Assembly: GCF_016102285.1 (NCBI RefSeq)
Contig: NZ_JACFOY010000001.1
Span: 310,001-374,000 of the forward strand
Direction: 5' to 3'
Source of the DNA: Bartonella sp. M0177
GTDB lineage: Bacteria; Pseudomonadota; Alphaproteobacteria; Rhizobiales; Rhizobiaceae
DNA length: 64,000 nucleotides
This document shows, one piece after another, positions 9,572-19,384 of the stretch. The notes beneath the pieces are model-generated. The model was not told where the DNA came from and ran no database searches. It was given only the letters and a program-made list of their open reading frames with translations. A program made the position numbers and the translations under genes. Each line of letters begins with the position of its first letter. Within the stretch, counting starts at the first letter, position 1.

Positions 9572-9895
9572 TCAGAATGGCAGTTTGAAACCGGGAGGGA
9601 TTGGTAGGCCGGAAGTAATTTCTTTGGTTTTTTCAGCCATTGTGTTTTCAATTTTTGCTTTGGCTTCATTATGGGCAGCCATAATCAGGTCTTCGAGAAT
9701 TTCAACTTCATCAGCTTTTACCAATGAAGGATCAATCTTGATTGCAGAAATGGTTCCCTGACCGGTCAAAGTCACGCTGACCAGACCACCACCGGATGTT
9801 CCCGTTTCCTGAATATTTGCCATTTCATCCTGCATGGCCTGCATTTTTGCCTGCATTTCTTTGGCTTTTTTCATCATGCCCATCATGTCACGCAT
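9572..9895 (-). CDS. YbaB/EbfC family nucleoid-associated protein
   Basis: Small DNA-binding dimer, 107 aa, with the Met/Lys/Gln-rich N-terminal coiled segment ([18 protein letters not shown]) typical of the family and the conserved core [13 protein letters not shown]. It is translated 5 bases after dnaX ends, the near-universal dnaX-ybaB pairing. Role: nucleoid organisation and possibly regulation; the specific targets are not visible. Confidence 0.94.
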   Translation of the reverse strand: MRDMMGMMKKAKEMQAKMQAMQDEMANIQETGTSGGGLVSVTLTGQGTISAIKIDPSLVKADEVEILEDLIMAAHNEAKAKIENTMAEKTKEITSGLPIPPGFKLPF

Positions 9896-9900
9896 GGGAT

Positions 9901-11880
9901 TTACTCTCCTTGGTCATTTTCGTCGTCTTCACCAGTCATATCGTCATTATTGGTCAAATCAAGGCCATCGTCGGATTTGTTGACACGCACATCGACAATT
10001 TTTGAACCGGGGAAATATCTCAAAATCTTGGCAATATCGGGGTCGGCTTCGGCATCGGATAGAAGTGCCTGATGGGCTTTTTCGTCCTCTTCACGCAAAG
10101 TCAATCCGCCGCCCTCGTTGACGACAGTCACAGTCCAGCGTTCGCCTGTCCATTCTCTGAGCATTTTTGCCATATCATGGGCAAAAAAGCGTGGCATACC
10201 TTCGGCCGGTTCGAATTCGATACGGCCTTGGCGGAACGAGACGGGACGCACAAATTCCTTGATCAGAAGTTTGAACTGCATCTCGTTATGCTTGTCGGCA
10301 AGATCGACAACATCCTGCAAGGAATGAAGAATAACCTTGTTTACTGCCGGTTCGCTGTCCTCTTCCGCTGTTTCGTTATTTTTTTGAAGGGTTTGCAAAA
10401 CCTGTTCGTCCGGCTCTAAAGCGGCCGAAGAAGTGCTCACCAATTGCATGGTTGGTGCTTTTTGCGGGGAAGGGCCTTGAAAATTTTTCTGTTCCGTCCG
10501 CGCATTGTTTAAAGCGCTATTATCACTTTCTGCACGGGCAGATTCATGACTTCCCGTTGAATAAGCATTGTCCCTGCCTGTCGAATTATCCGCCGACGCA
10601 TTTTTTGGTGCGGATTTTTGTTCAGAAATGTTTTTTCCTGAATCGACATTCACACCATGCGAATTATCCGTGCCTTGTGCCCCATCGGAATTTTGTGGAA
10701 GTTTGATGGCACTCTTTCCCTCGCCAAGGGCTTTCAGCGCCTCGTCAAGCGTTGGCAAGTCGGCAGCATGTGTGAGCCGGATAATAAGCATTTCGGCAGC
10801 ATCAATCGGACTTGCAGCCGAATCAACCTCTTGTGTGCCTTTAAGAAGCATTTGCCAGGTGCTCGAGAGAACGCGCACAGACAGTTTTTTGGAAAAATCA
10901 AGCCCGCGTTCCCGCTCTTCCTCGACAAGCGAAATATCATCGGCAATTTCGGGCGTAAAACGCAGTCTCGTCACCAGATGATTGAAATCGGCAAGCTCGT
11001 TCAAAATGACAAGCGGGTCGGCACCACCGTCATATTGATCACGAAATTCCTTCAAAGCGCCGGCAACATCGCCTTTCATAATCATTTCGAAAAGGTCGAT
11101 AATGCGCGTGCGGTCGGCAAGCCCCAACATGGTACGCACAGAAGCCGCATCGACTTTGCCGCCACCATGGGCAATTGCCTGATCAAGGATTGAAAGCGCA
11201 TCGCGAACCGAACCTTCTCCGGCACGGGCAATCATAGCAAGAGCACTGTCTTCGGCCTCGATTTTTTCAAGATCGGAGATTTTTCTCAAATGAGCCGCCA
11301 GAACATTCGAATCAACGCGCCGCAAATTATAGCGTTGGCAACGCGACAAGACAGTCACCGGAACTTTGCGGATTTCTGTTGTGGCGAAAATAAATTTTAC
11401 ATGCGGCGGTGGTTCTTCCAACGTTTTTAACAGACCATTGAAGGCCTGTGTCGAAAGCATGTGGACTTCGTCGATAATGTAGACTTTGAAACGGGCGGCA
11501 ACCGGACGATAGCGCACCTGTTCGATGATTTCTCTTATGTCGTCAATGCCGGTATGGGATGCCGCATCCATTTCGATCACGTCGACGTGCCGGCCTTCCA
11601 TAATGGCTTTACAATGCTCGCCAAGCTTGTCCATATGGATTGTCGGTTTATCGATTGTGTCGGTCTTGTAATTGAGTGCACGCGCAAGAATGCGGGCTGT
11701 CGTGGTTTTTCCAACGCCACGAACGCCTGTCAACATCCATGCCTGCGGTATCCGTCCACTATCGAATGCGTTTGTAAGTGTGCGCACCATCGGCTCCTGA
11801 CCGATAAGGTCGGAAAAATTTTGCGGCCGATATTTTCGGGCGAGAACGCGATAACCTGTCTCTGCCTCAGTGCTTTCCAT
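9901..11880 (-). CDS. dnaX: DNA polymerase III subunits gamma/tau
   Basis: Clamp-loader ATPase and organiser of the replisome. The longest frame starts at a TTG (11943), but the ATG at 11880 follows GGAAGA and gives [19 protein letters not shown], the family start; 659 aa. Walker [10 protein letters not shown] near residue 48 and DEVHMLS (Walker B) are clear. The clamp-loader domain III follows, then a Ser/Asn/Ala-rich linker (about 390-500) and a tau-type C-terminal domain (about 520-640). The four-Cys zinc module between Walker A and B of most DnaX proteins has only one Cys left here ([12 protein letters not shown]). Codons 499-501 form a slippery site described separately. Confidence 0.96.
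   Translation of the reverse strand: MESTEAETGYRVLARKYRPQNFSDLIGQEPMVRTLTNAFDSGRIPQAWMLTGVRGVGKTTTARILARALNYKTDTIDKPTIHMDKLGEHCKAIMEGRHVDVIEMDAASHTGIDDIREIIEQVRYRPVAARFKVYIIDEVHMLSTQAFNGLLKTLEEPPPHVKFIFATTEIRKVPVTVLSRCQRYNLRRVDSNVLAAHLRKISDLEKIEAEDSALAMIARAGEGSVRDALSILDQAIAHGGGKVDAASVRTMLGLADRTRIIDLFEMIMKGDVAGALKEFRDQYDGGADPLVILNELADFNHLVTRLRFTPEIADDISLVEEERERGLDFSKKLSVRVLSSTWQMLLKGTQEVDSAASPIDAAEMLIIRLTHAADLPTLDEALKALGEGKSAIKLPQNSDGAQGTDNSHGVNVDSGKNISEQKSAPKNASADNSTGRDNAYSTGSHESARAESDNSALNNARTEQKNFQGPSPQKAPTMQLVSTSSAALEPDEQVLQTLQKNNETAEEDSEPAVNKVILHSLQDVVDLADKHNEMQFKLLIKEFVRPVSFRQGRIEFEPAEGMPRFFAHDMAKMLREWTGERWTVTVVNEGGGLTLREEDEKAHQALLSDAEADPDIAKILRYFPGSKIVDVRVNKSDDGLDLTNNDDMTGEDDENDQGE
10376..10386 (-). 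promoter_or_regulatory. Possible -1 frameshift / slippage site in dnaX
   Basis: Codons 499-501 read CAA AAA AAT, an A_AAA_AAT heptamer within an A7 run. In the -1 frame (or after transcriptional insertion of one A) the next codon is TAA at 10378-10376. The product would be 501 aa, cut exactly before the tau domain. No upstream SD-like stimulator or clear downstream hairpin was seen. Confidence 0.45.
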
Positions 11881-12071
11881 GTGTTCTTCCAGTTTCCGAA
11901 ATGTAATTTTCCTGAATGTGAACTTTGACGGCGTCTGCGTCAACCAATTGTGTTGAATATAGGATTTCAGAAGGGAATTTTCGACAGTTCAGGCAATTTT
12001 TCACAATGCTATTGCCTGAATTTTCCAATAAACAAGACGTGACCTGAATAAGATGTGATTGGTATAATGAG

Positions 12072-12170
12072 TGGGAGGCTGGCACTGTGACCCGTGCCGA
12101 AGCTCGTTAGGGCTGCTTCCTTCCGGACCTGACCCGGTTGGCGAGTGGCTCGTCCACCACCAACCTCCCG
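12072..12170 (-). ncRNA. ffs: Signal recognition particle 4.5S RNA
   Basis: Bacterial small SRP RNA. It contains the conserved apical domain GGTCAGGTCCGGAAGGAAG with the CAGCC that follows it, and GGGAGG/CCTCCC ends that pair to close the hairpin. About 100 nt. Position between dnaX and the HIT gene is also seen in relatives. Ends are estimated from the closing stem and may be off by a few bases. Confidence 0.93.
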
Positions 12171-12221
12171 GCGTTGATATCGCTAATTTGAAACAAAAAA
12201 GCAAGTCGTGAAACGAAAAAC

Positions 12222-12647
12222 ATGGAGATAAATACGTTGCAACAGCCATTTAAACTTGATCCACGTTTGGAAAAAGACAGTTTTTTCATTGTCGAGCTTG
12301 CCTTGTCCGATGTCCGGCTCATGAATGATTCCCGTTGGCCGTGGCTCATCGTCGTGCCGCGCATTGCCGGAGCGGAAGAAATACATCATCTTTCCGTTGA
12401 TGATGAACAGGTCCTTATAGCTGAAATGAACGAGGTTGCTGTAGCGCTTGAAGCCATCACCGGATGCGATAAAGTCAATACCGCTGCTATCGGCAATATC
12501 GTACGACAACTCCATGTGCATATTATTGCGCGCAACGAAGGCGATATAAATTGGCCGAAAACGGTCTGGGGATATGGAGAACCCGTTCCCTATAGCGATG
12601 AAGCCGCTCGCAAGCTTATTCGTAAGCTGCAACTGAGGCTAGATTGA
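12222..12647 (+). CDS. HIT-family protein
   Basis: Histidine-triad superfamily nucleotide-binding or hydrolase protein, 141 aa. The active-site strand reads RQLHVHIIAR: the last two histidines of HxHxHxx are kept and the first is Gln, which is common in this alphaproteobacterial subgroup but departs from the classical triad. Substrate unknown. It sits just upstream of nudC and may be co-transcribed with it (18 bases from the chosen nudC start), suggesting a shared nucleotide-housekeeping role by context only. Confidence 0.85.
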   Translation: MEINTLQQPFKLDPRLEKDSFFIVELALSDVRLMNDSRWPWLIVVPRIAGAEEIHHLSVDDEQVLIAEMNEVAVALEAITGCDKVNTAAIGNIVRQLHVHIIARNEGDINWPKTVWGYGEPVPYSDEAARKLIRKLQLRLD

Positions 12648-12665
12648 ATTAAGGCTGGATTGAAT

Positions 12666-13580
12666 ATGACATCTTCTGCAATTGCATTTATCGGAAACCC
12701 TATCAACCGTCAGCTTGAAAAGCGCACGGATACAATCGTGGCCGACCAGAGAAACCATCATGCGCGTTTTATTGTGCTCAACGGTTTTTCGATCGTCTAT
12801 CGGAATGTTAAAGGGATAGCCGATCTCTATCTTGATGAAAAATCATTAGATCTCTTCAAGCCGCAATGGGAAGAAGCCTGCCTGCTTGGTTGGGAAGATG
12901 AAAATCCGGTTATTGCTTTGCCGGTTGAAGAATTTGCCGGTCAGCCCCCTTCACCATTCAATCAGGTGGGGTTGAGGGAAGCATATAGCCGCGCACTTTT
13001 CAGCCAGACGCAATCGGGCGTTCTCGCACAAGCCTATTCATTGCTCATGTGGCACAAAAATAACCGCTTTTGTTCGCGTTGTGGCAAGCCCAGCCGGATT
13101 GCGGCAGGCGGTGCAAAGCGCATCTGCACGGCTTGCGGGACCGAGCATTTTCCACGAACAGATCCGGTTGCTATCATGCTTGTGCATTTTGGAGACAAGT
13201 GTCTTCTTGCCCGCACACCGAGCTTTGAAAAGGGGCGTTATTCCTGTCTTGCCGGTTTTGTCGAACAGGGCGAGACATTGGAAATGGCAGTGCGTCGGGA
13301 AACACGCGAGGAAATGGGAATACCGGTCGGCAAGGTGGTTTATATTGCGTCCCAACCTTGGCCATTTCCGCATTCTTTGATGCTCGGTTGTCACGCTGAA
13401 GCGCTCGACGACAAAATTACCATCGGCTATGACGAGATGGAAGACGGGCGCTGGTTTACCCGTCAGGAAGTCGCACTCATGATGGCCGGTCGCCATGAAC
13501 AAGGCCTGCATTTGCCACCCCGCGCAGCAATTGCCAATTTTCTGATAAGGGAATGGCTGGAAAAGAAGTTTATCGACTAG
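12666..13580 (+). CDS. nudC: NAD(+)/NADH diphosphatase (Nudix)
   Basis: Hydrolyses NAD(H) to NMN(H) and AMP, and removes NAD caps from RNA in E. coli. N-terminal domain, a four-Cys zinc ribbon (CSRCGK ... CTACGT, near 138-158), then the Nudix box GFVEQGE...RETREEMGI and the NudC-specific SQPWPFPHSLMLG signature. The open frame starts at a TTG (12660); the ATG at 12666 is chosen, giving 304 aa. Follows the HIT gene closely. Confidence 0.93.
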   Translation: MTSSAIAFIGNPINRQLEKRTDTIVADQRNHHARFIVLNGFSIVYRNVKGIADLYLDEKSLDLFKPQWEEACLLGWEDENPVIALPVEEFAGQPPSPFNQVGLREAYSRALFSQTQSGVLAQAYSLLMWHKNNRFCSRCGKPSRIAAGGAKRICTACGTEHFPRTDPVAIMLVHFGDKCLLARTPSFEKGRYSCLAGFVEQGETLEMAVRRETREEMGIPVGKVVYIASQPWPFPHSLMLGCHAEALDDKITIGYDEMEDGRWFTRQEVALMMAGRHEQGLHLPPRAAIANFLIREWLEKKFID

Positions 13581-13964
13581 GCTATGACTTTTGGTGGCGG
13601 TGGTTTTTGTGAATTTTGAAAAGCACCGCTATATAAATGAACGAAGTGCCTCGAAATTATCCGTTTGTGGTTTTTTGTTTGAAACAGCTTGCCTCATCTG
13701 TTCGGAGCCTAGTGCTCCGACCGAGAGGAAAATAAAAACACGACTTTTGTTAATCTCGAGCCTTGAGAGCGGCTATTTCTCTAACCCTCATCATTATGGC
13801 CGAAAATTCTCACCCGATTGTCTTCAATCTATCAACATGATTGTTTGCTAAAAGCAGGATAAAAGTTCAGGTGAAAATTCACGCTCGAAACGCACAAATA
13901 ACAATCGACAAATTTCTGCCGATTTCTTTGATTTGTGAGCACCGTCCGGTTCAGCCGGTGAACC
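13581..13964. other. Convergent spacer, nothing recognised
   Basis: 384 bases between the ends of nudC and pheA. Short open frames here lack ribosome sites and family features; no terminator with a convincing T tract was found. Confidence 0.5.
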
Positions 13965-14825
13965 TCACCCATAGATTTTTGTGTCGCGGACAGGACTTGC
14001 CGGATAGACACCGACTATTCTGACCTTGGTCGAGAAGAAGCCCAGTTCTTCCAATGCAAGGCGCACCATTGGCTCATCGGGATGGCCTTCAATATCGGCA
14101 AAAAATTGTGTTGCATTGAATGTGCCGCCAACCTGATAGCTTTCAAGCTTGGTCATGTTCACGCCATTGGTCGCAAAACCTCCCATGGCTTTATAAAGTG
14201 CTGCCGGAACGTTGCGAACACGGAAAAGAAAACTGGTCACGACCTTTTCGCCGTTTTCGGGTTTTGGTGCGCGTTTTTCTTCCCGCGAGAGGATAACAAA
14301 ACGCGTTACATTATTTTCCGAGTCTTCGACATTTTCTTCAATAATATCCAGGCCGTAAAGTTTGGCGGCAAGTTTTGGTGCAAGGGCTGCCTGAGTGCGG
14401 TCACCTGCCTGTTTGATGAATTTTGCAGCACCTGCCGTATCGGATGAAACGACCGCCTGCCAATGATTGTCGCGGATAATTTTGCGGCATTGTCCCAGTG
14501 CATGGATGTGGCTATGAACCGATTTTATCTCTTCACGTTTGACACCCGGCAGCACCATCAATTCAAAATGGATCGGTAAAAAATATTCGCCGATGATGAA
14601 AAGTTTTGTTTGCGGCAACAAATGGTGAATATCGGCAACACGTCCGGCAAGCGTATTTTCAATCGGAATCATGCCAAGGTCGGCTTCTCCGCTCTCGACC
14701 GCATGCAAAGCATCTTCAAATGTTGTACAGGGCAATGGCTCCATTTCGGGAAACATATTGCGACATGCTGTGTCGGAATTGGCGCCGTAATCACCTTGAA
14801 ACGCTATTTTATTGGTTTTTGTCAT
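13965..14825 (-). CDS. pheA: Prephenate dehydratase
   Basis: Converts prephenate to phenylpyruvate in phenylalanine synthesis. 286 aa, the monofunctional form without chorismate mutase. The N-terminal periplasmic-binding-protein-like catalytic domain carries the conserved TRF motif (NVTRFVIL, near 175). The C-terminal ACT domain (from about 195) has LESYQVGG, a variant of the ESRP allosteric motif that senses Phe. Its ATG overlaps the kdsB stop by 4 bases (ATGA), so kdsB-pheA are translationally coupled. Confidence 0.95.
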   Translation of the reverse strand: MTKTNKIAFQGDYGANSDTACRNMFPEMEPLPCTTFEDALHAVESGEADLGMIPIENTLAGRVADIHHLLPQTKLFIIGEYFLPIHFELMVLPGVKREEIKSVHSHIHALGQCRKIIRDNHWQAVVSSDTAGAAKFIKQAGDRTQAALAPKLAAKLYGLDIIEENVEDSENNVTRFVILSREEKRAPKPENGEKVVTSFLFRVRNVPAALYKAMGGFATNGVNMTKLESYQVGGTFNATQFFADIEGHPDEPMVRLALEELGFFSTKVRIVGVYPASPVRDTKIYG

Positions 14826-15568
14826 TTTCCCGCCCTGATCATTTCTCTTGCGTGTTCGAGATCTTCAATTGTATCAACCCCTAAAGGCACAGTTTCGATA
14901 ATTTCGGCATCAATACGCATGCCTGCTTCAAGTGCACGCAATTGTTCAAGGCTTTCCCGCTTTTCAAGATAGGAAGGCTGTAGCGAGACAAAACGTTGAA
15001 GTGCCTTGCGTTTATAGGCATAAAGGCCGATATGGTGGTAAAGCGGGCCATTGCCATAAGGCGCTGTGGCACGGGTAAAATAAAGGGCACGTAATCTGGT
15101 TTTTCCGATCGGCGAACCAACAATTTTCACCACATTCGGATTGGTTTTTTCCTCTTCAACCGAAATTTCGGCCCCCAAAGTGGCAATATCCGTTTCAGGG
15201 TTTTCAAGTGGTTCCAATGCTGCGGCAATTTCAAGCGGCGCAATTGTCGGCAAATCGCCTTGCACATTGACGATAACATCAAAACGGTTATCGGGATCGA
15301 GAAGCGTTAATGCTTCATAGATACGGTCGGAACCCGATTGGTGGTCAGGACGTGTCATGACAGCTTCCATTCCATGCGCCTTGACAGCATTGGCAACGTC
15401 TTCATGGTCGGTTGCAACAACCACCCTGCCGAGATTTGCCTTATTGGCGCGTTCGGCAACATGAACAATCATCGGCTTTCCGGCAATATCGGCCAGAGGC
15501 TTTCCGGGAAGTCGTGTTGAAGACATGCGGGCAGGAATAAGTATAAGAGTAGAAAAAGCCATCATCAT
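14822..15568 (-). CDS. kdsB: 3-deoxy-manno-octulosonate cytidylyltransferase
   Basis: Activates Kdo to CMP-Kdo for addition to lipid A by WaaA, which is also encoded in this window. 248 aa nucleotidyltransferase with the N-terminal [16 protein letters not shown] signature, HQSGSDRI and VNVQGD motifs. Three ATGs in a row (15568, 15565, 15562) follow an AGGA; the second or third is best spaced, a difference of one or two residues. First gene of kdsB-pheA, divergent from the cytochrome c gene. Confidence 0.95.
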   Translation of the reverse strand: MMMAFSTLILIPARMSSTRLPGKPLADIAGKPMIVHVAERANKANLGRVVVATDHEDVANAVKAHGMEAVMTRPDHQSGSDRIYEALTLLDPDNRFDVIVNVQGDLPTIAPLEIAAALEPLENPETDIATLGAEISVEEEKTNPNVVKIVGSPIGKTRLRALYFTRATAPYGNGPLYHHIGLYAYKRKALQRFVSLQPSYLEKRESLEQLRALEAGMRIDAEIIETVPLGVDTIEDLEHAREMIRAGK

Positions 15569-15680
15569 TGTCCTGAAGATTATTATCCCAGTTTATTCTA
15601 TCCGATTTATAGATGTTGCGTTGATGACGCAAAAGACTTAAATTTTCAACATCTATAAAATTTAAGCGACCGAATTTTTT

Positions 15681-16226
15681 ATGAAGGTATCCACTGTCAA
15701 CGACCTTATCGCCGCCTGTCTTCTCTGGGCTGTTTTTATTTTTGCAATCGTTTATGGCAGTGACCTTGTTTATGACCACCAGCAACCGGCAAAAATTGTT
15801 TATTCAATCAACGGTGAAGAAGCACCGGTTACCGAAAAAGTAGAACCGAAACAACAAATATCGCTGGCGGCAAGGCTTCAACAGGCTGATATAGAAAATG
15901 GCCGCAAAGTATTCGGCCAATGTGGATTGTGTCATACGCCTGCAAAAAATGGCCCTGCGCGTGTCGGCCCCCCTTTATATGGAATAGTGGGAAGGCCATT
16001 TGCTTCCGTTTCCGAATACACCTATTCGCGCGCCATGCGGGCAGAAAATGGCAAGACATGGGACTTTGCAACACTTGATGCCTATCTTGCTTCCCCGCGT
16101 AAATATATTCCCGGAACGGCTATGGCTTTCAACGGTGTGAAAGATGAAAAAGACAGAGCCGATCTTATTCTTTATTTGCGCAGTCTTTCCGATGAGCCGG
16201 TTGAATTGCCACATTTAACCCCTTAA
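15681..16226 (+). CDS. Membrane-anchored cytochrome c (CycM-like)
   Basis: 181 aa. An uncleaved N-terminal hydrophobic anchor (about residues 8-27) is followed by a charged linker and one class I c-type cytochrome domain: heme-binding CGLCH near residue 76 and a probable Met ligand in GTAMAF near 150. This matches the membrane-bound c552/CycM of Rhizobiales that carries electrons from the bc1 complex to cytochrome oxidase on the periplasmic face. Divergent from kdsB, as in related genomes. Confidence 0.87.
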   Translation: MKVSTVNDLIAACLLWAVFIFAIVYGSDLVYDHQQPAKIVYSINGEEAPVTEKVEPKQQISLAARLQQADIENGRKVFGQCGLCHTPAKNGPARVGPPLYGIVGRPFASVSEYTYSRAMRAENGKTWDFATLDAYLASPRKYIPGTAMAFNGVKDEKDRADLILYLRSLSDEPVELPHLTP

Positions 16227-16285
16227 GAATAACAATCAATAAAAGCTGTTTTCTATTGGCTATCTTGAAATCGATTGGGGATTTG

Positions 16286-18109
16286 ATGAAACTCGGATTG
16301 GCTTTTTGTCTCTTTTTCGCCCTTAACAGTATAGCTATCGCCGATCCCGAGTGGCGCACGAGCCTGTCTCTCGGGGTTGAACCCAAATATGGCGACAACT
16401 TCACCCATTATGATTATGTCAATGTGAATGCGCCCAAAGGTGGCACTTTTAATGATAGTCGCACCGGCACATTTAACAGCTTCAACCCCTATATTGTTAC
16501 AGGTACACCTGCAGCGGGTTTTTCTTCCCGCGGTGGTGGGGAACAATATGACACACTGATGGCACCTTCGACCGAAGAAACGTCGGTCAACTATCCCCTT
16601 ATTGCCGAGGCCGCACAATATCCCGACGATTTTTCGTGGGTAAAATTCCGCTTGAACAAAAAAGCCCGATGGCATGACGGTCGCCCCATTACTGCCGAGG
16701 ATGTGGTGTGGAGCTTCAATGTTTTGAAAAGCAATTCGCCATTTTTCAACAATTATTATCATTCGGTCAAAAAAGCCGAAAAAACCGGTGAAAATGAAGT
16801 TACTTTTCTATTTGAAGAAAAAGGCAATCGCGAACTCCCTTATGTGATGGGGCAAATGCCGGTTTTACCTCAACATTGGTGGGAAGGAACCGATGAAACG
16901 GGTAAAAAACGGGATATTACTGCGCCTACTCTCGAAATACCTTTGGGGTCAGGGCCTTACGAGGTTGAAAGTTTTATAGCCGGAAAATCGATCACGTGGA
17001 AAAGGGTTAAAAACTATTGGGCAGCCGATCTTCCGGTCAATCGTGGGCGGTTCAATTTTGATAAAGAGCATTATAGCTATTTTCTTGATCCGAACGCTGC
17101 ATGGGAAGCTTTCAAAAAAGGTAATCTCGTCGACTGGAATTTGGAAAACCGTATCCAGCGCTGGAACCAGAGCTATGATTTTCCAGCGGTCAAAAACGGG
17201 CAAGTTATCAGGCGTAGTTTTGCCTTTCACGGCTCGGGACGTATGCAAGGATTCTTTATCAATACCCGCCGTCCACAATTTGCCGACCGGCGCGTGCGTC
17301 AGGCACTTAGCCTCGCTTTTGACTTCGAGTCTCTCAATAAATCGATGTTTTTTAATGATTATCATCGTATCTCAAGCTATTTCGACGGGCTTGATCTCGC
17401 GGCAAAAGGTTTGCCGCAGGGAAAGGAACTTGAAATTCTTGAAACGGTCAAAGACGAAGTGCCGGCCGAAGTCTTTACCACACCCTTTTCCAACCCCGTT
17501 TATGACAAGCCCGATTCATCAAGGCGCTATCTCACAGAAGCCATGCGTTTGTTGAATGAAGCCGGTTGGCATCTGGAGCAGAACCGGCTTGTCAATAAAA
17601 AGGGTGAAGTTTTCACATTGGAAGTGATGCTGAGTGATATGGCATTCGAGCGCGCAACCGCACCTTTTATAGCCAATCTTCAACGTTTGGGTATCGATGC
17701 ATCCATGCGCGTCGTTGATACTTCACAATATCAAAACCGCGAAGCGAATTTCGATTTCGATCTTGTCATCAAGGTCATCGGACAAAGCGATTCACCCGGC
17801 AATGAACAATTGGAATACTGGGGCTCGAAAGCCGCTGATCGGCCGGGAAGCTATAATGTCGCAGGCATTAAAAATCCGGCTGTCGATAAACTCATCGAAC
17901 GCGTCATCTATGCAAAAGATCGTGAGGAACTCGTTGCTGCAACTCGAGCTCTCGACCGGGTTTTGTTGTGGAATTATTACGTTATCCCGCAATGGTATGC
18001 CGAACATCTTAATATTGCCTATTGGGACAAATTCGGCATTCCCGAACCGCAACCGGAAGCAAGTGGCGTTGATATACCCTCATGGTGGGTCAAGAAAGAC
18101 AAAAACTAG
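16286..18109 (+). CDS. yejA: Peptide ABC transporter substrate-binding protein (YejA type)
   Basis: Periplasmic family 5 (SBP_bac_5) solute-binding protein delivering peptides to YejBEF. The frame opens at a TTG (16256), but the ATG at 16286 has GGGGAT 5 bases upstream and begins a clear signal peptide (MKLGLAFCLFFALNSIAIA); 607 aa. YejA systems import oligopeptides, including microcin C in E. coli, and in Brucella are linked to antimicrobial peptide tolerance (known for the family). First gene of yejABEF; a 168-base gap with its own GAGAGA ribosome site separates it from yejB. Confidence 0.93.
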   Translation: MKLGLAFCLFFALNSIAIADPEWRTSLSLGVEPKYGDNFTHYDYVNVNAPKGGTFNDSRTGTFNSFNPYIVTGTPAAGFSSRGGGEQYDTLMAPSTEETSVNYPLIAEAAQYPDDFSWVKFRLNKKARWHDGRPITAEDVVWSFNVLKSNSPFFNNYYHSVKKAEKTGENEVTFLFEEKGNRELPYVMGQMPVLPQHWWEGTDETGKKRDITAPTLEIPLGSGPYEVESFIAGKSITWKRVKNYWAADLPVNRGRFNFDKEHYSYFLDPNAAWEAFKKGNLVDWNLENRIQRWNQSYDFPAVKNGQVIRRSFAFHGSGRMQGFFINTRRPQFADRRVRQALSLAFDFESLNKSMFFNDYHRISSYFDGLDLAAKGLPQGKELEILETVKDEVPAEVFTTPFSNPVYDKPDSSRRYLTEAMRLLNEAGWHLEQNRLVNKKGEVFTLEVMLSDMAFERATAPFIANLQRLGIDASMRVVDTSQYQNREANFDFDLVIKVIGQSDSPGNEQLEYWGSKAADRPGSYNVAGIKNPAVDKLIERVIYAKDREELVAATRALDRVLLWNYYVIPQWYAEHLNIAYWDKFGIPEPQPEASGVDIPSWWVKKDKN

Positions 18110-18277
18110 AACTGCGGTGGACTGGAACGCCCAAGAACCGGAATTGCTCAAAAATCAGCCGTTTGTCATTTGTTTACCATAAATGCTCCAGAATAGCGGT
18201 TAAATTAATGTGTCCGGTTTGATTCGCATTTTGCGAACCTAACAAAACTCATACCGGAAAAAGGATGAAAGAGAGAT

Positions 18278-19384
18278 ATGGCGGCCTATATAGCGCGGCG
18301 TTTGCTGCTGATTATACCGACATTGATCGGCATTTTAACGGTGACATTTGTCATTGTGCAATTTACTCCCGGTGGTCCTATCGAGAATATTATTGCACAA
18401 TTGCAAGGGACCGGTGGCGATGCCATGGGGCGGGTTGCCGGCGGTGGTGGTGACCTCGGGCTTTCATCAGAGGTAACGTTACAGGGTAGCGACGCGAGTG
18501 CAAAATATCGTGGTGCACGCGGCCTTGATCCGGAATTTATAGCGAAACTCGAAAAGCAGTTCGGTTTTGATAAACCGCCGCTTGAACGTTATTTCACAAT
18601 GTTGTGGAATTATATCCGGTTCGATTTCGGGGATTCCTATACGCAAGGTCGTTCTGTCGTCGATCTTATCAAAGGTGCTTTGCCGGTTTCGATTTCGTTA
18701 GGGCTATGGCAATTGTTGATTTCTTACGCAATTTCCATTCCTCTCGGTATCCGGAAGGCCGTCAAGGATGGCTCCACATTCGACATATGGACAAGTGCCG
18801 TTATCATTATCGGTTATGCAATACCGAGTTTCCTGTTCGGAATTCTGTTGATGGTGCTTTTTGCCGGAGGGTCATTTTTTGATTGGTTTCCATTAAGCCA
18901 TTTGACATCGGAAAATTTTGATGAATTGTCGCTTGGCGGCAAAATTCTGGATTATTTCCACCACCTTGCTTTGCCACTCACAGCCATGGTTATTTCGGCT
19001 TTCGCCACCACAACATTGCTGACCAAAAACTGTTTTCTGGAAGAAATCAGAAAGCAATATGTGGTCACGGCACGGGCAAAAGGTTTAAGCGAACACGCGG
19101 TTCTTTACGGGCATGTCTTCCGCAACGCCATGCTGGTTGTCATTGCGAGTTTTCCGGCAGCTTTCATCGCTTCATTTTTCACCGGTTCACTGCTTATCGA
19201 AATGCTATATTCGTTAAACGGAATGGGGCTTTTAAGCTATACATCCATTGTCAATCGTGATTATCCGGTTGTGTTCGGCTCGCTCTATATTTTCTCGTTG
19301 ATCGGTCTTGTTGTGAGCCTTATTTCCGATCTTACCTATATGCTTGTCGATCCGCGTATCGATTTCGAGAAGAGGGACGTTTGA
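18278..19384 (+). CDS. yejB: Peptide ABC transporter permease (YejB type)
   Basis: Inner-membrane permease, 368 aa. The first span ([23 protein letters not shown]) is followed by a roughly 90-residue periplasmic loop and then the BPD_transp_1 core with the EAA coupling loop [18 protein letters not shown] that contacts the ATPase. Its TGA overlaps the ATG of yejE by one base, so the two permeases are translated together. Confidence 0.94.
   Translation: MAAYIARRLLLIIPTLIGILTVTFVIVQFTPGGPIENIIAQLQGTGGDAMGRVAGGGGDLGLSSEVTLQGSDASAKYRGARGLDPEFIAKLEKQFGFDKPPLERYFTMLWNYIRFDFGDSYTQGRSVVDLIKGALPVSISLGLWQLLISYAISIPLGIRKAVKDGSTFDIWTSAVIIIGYAIPSFLFGILLMVLFAGGSFFDWFPLSHLTSENFDELSLGGKILDYFHHLALPLTAMVISAFATTTLLTKNCFLEEIRKQYVVTARAKGLSEHAVLYGHVFRNAMLVVIASFPAAFIASFFTGSLLIEMLYSLNGMGLLSYTSIVNRDYPVVFGSLYIFSLIGLVVSLISDLTYMLVDPRIDFEKRDV

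Noticed and set aside
10657-11193. 178-codon plus-strand frame inside dnaX
   Set aside because: Antisense shadow of the conserved ATPase region.
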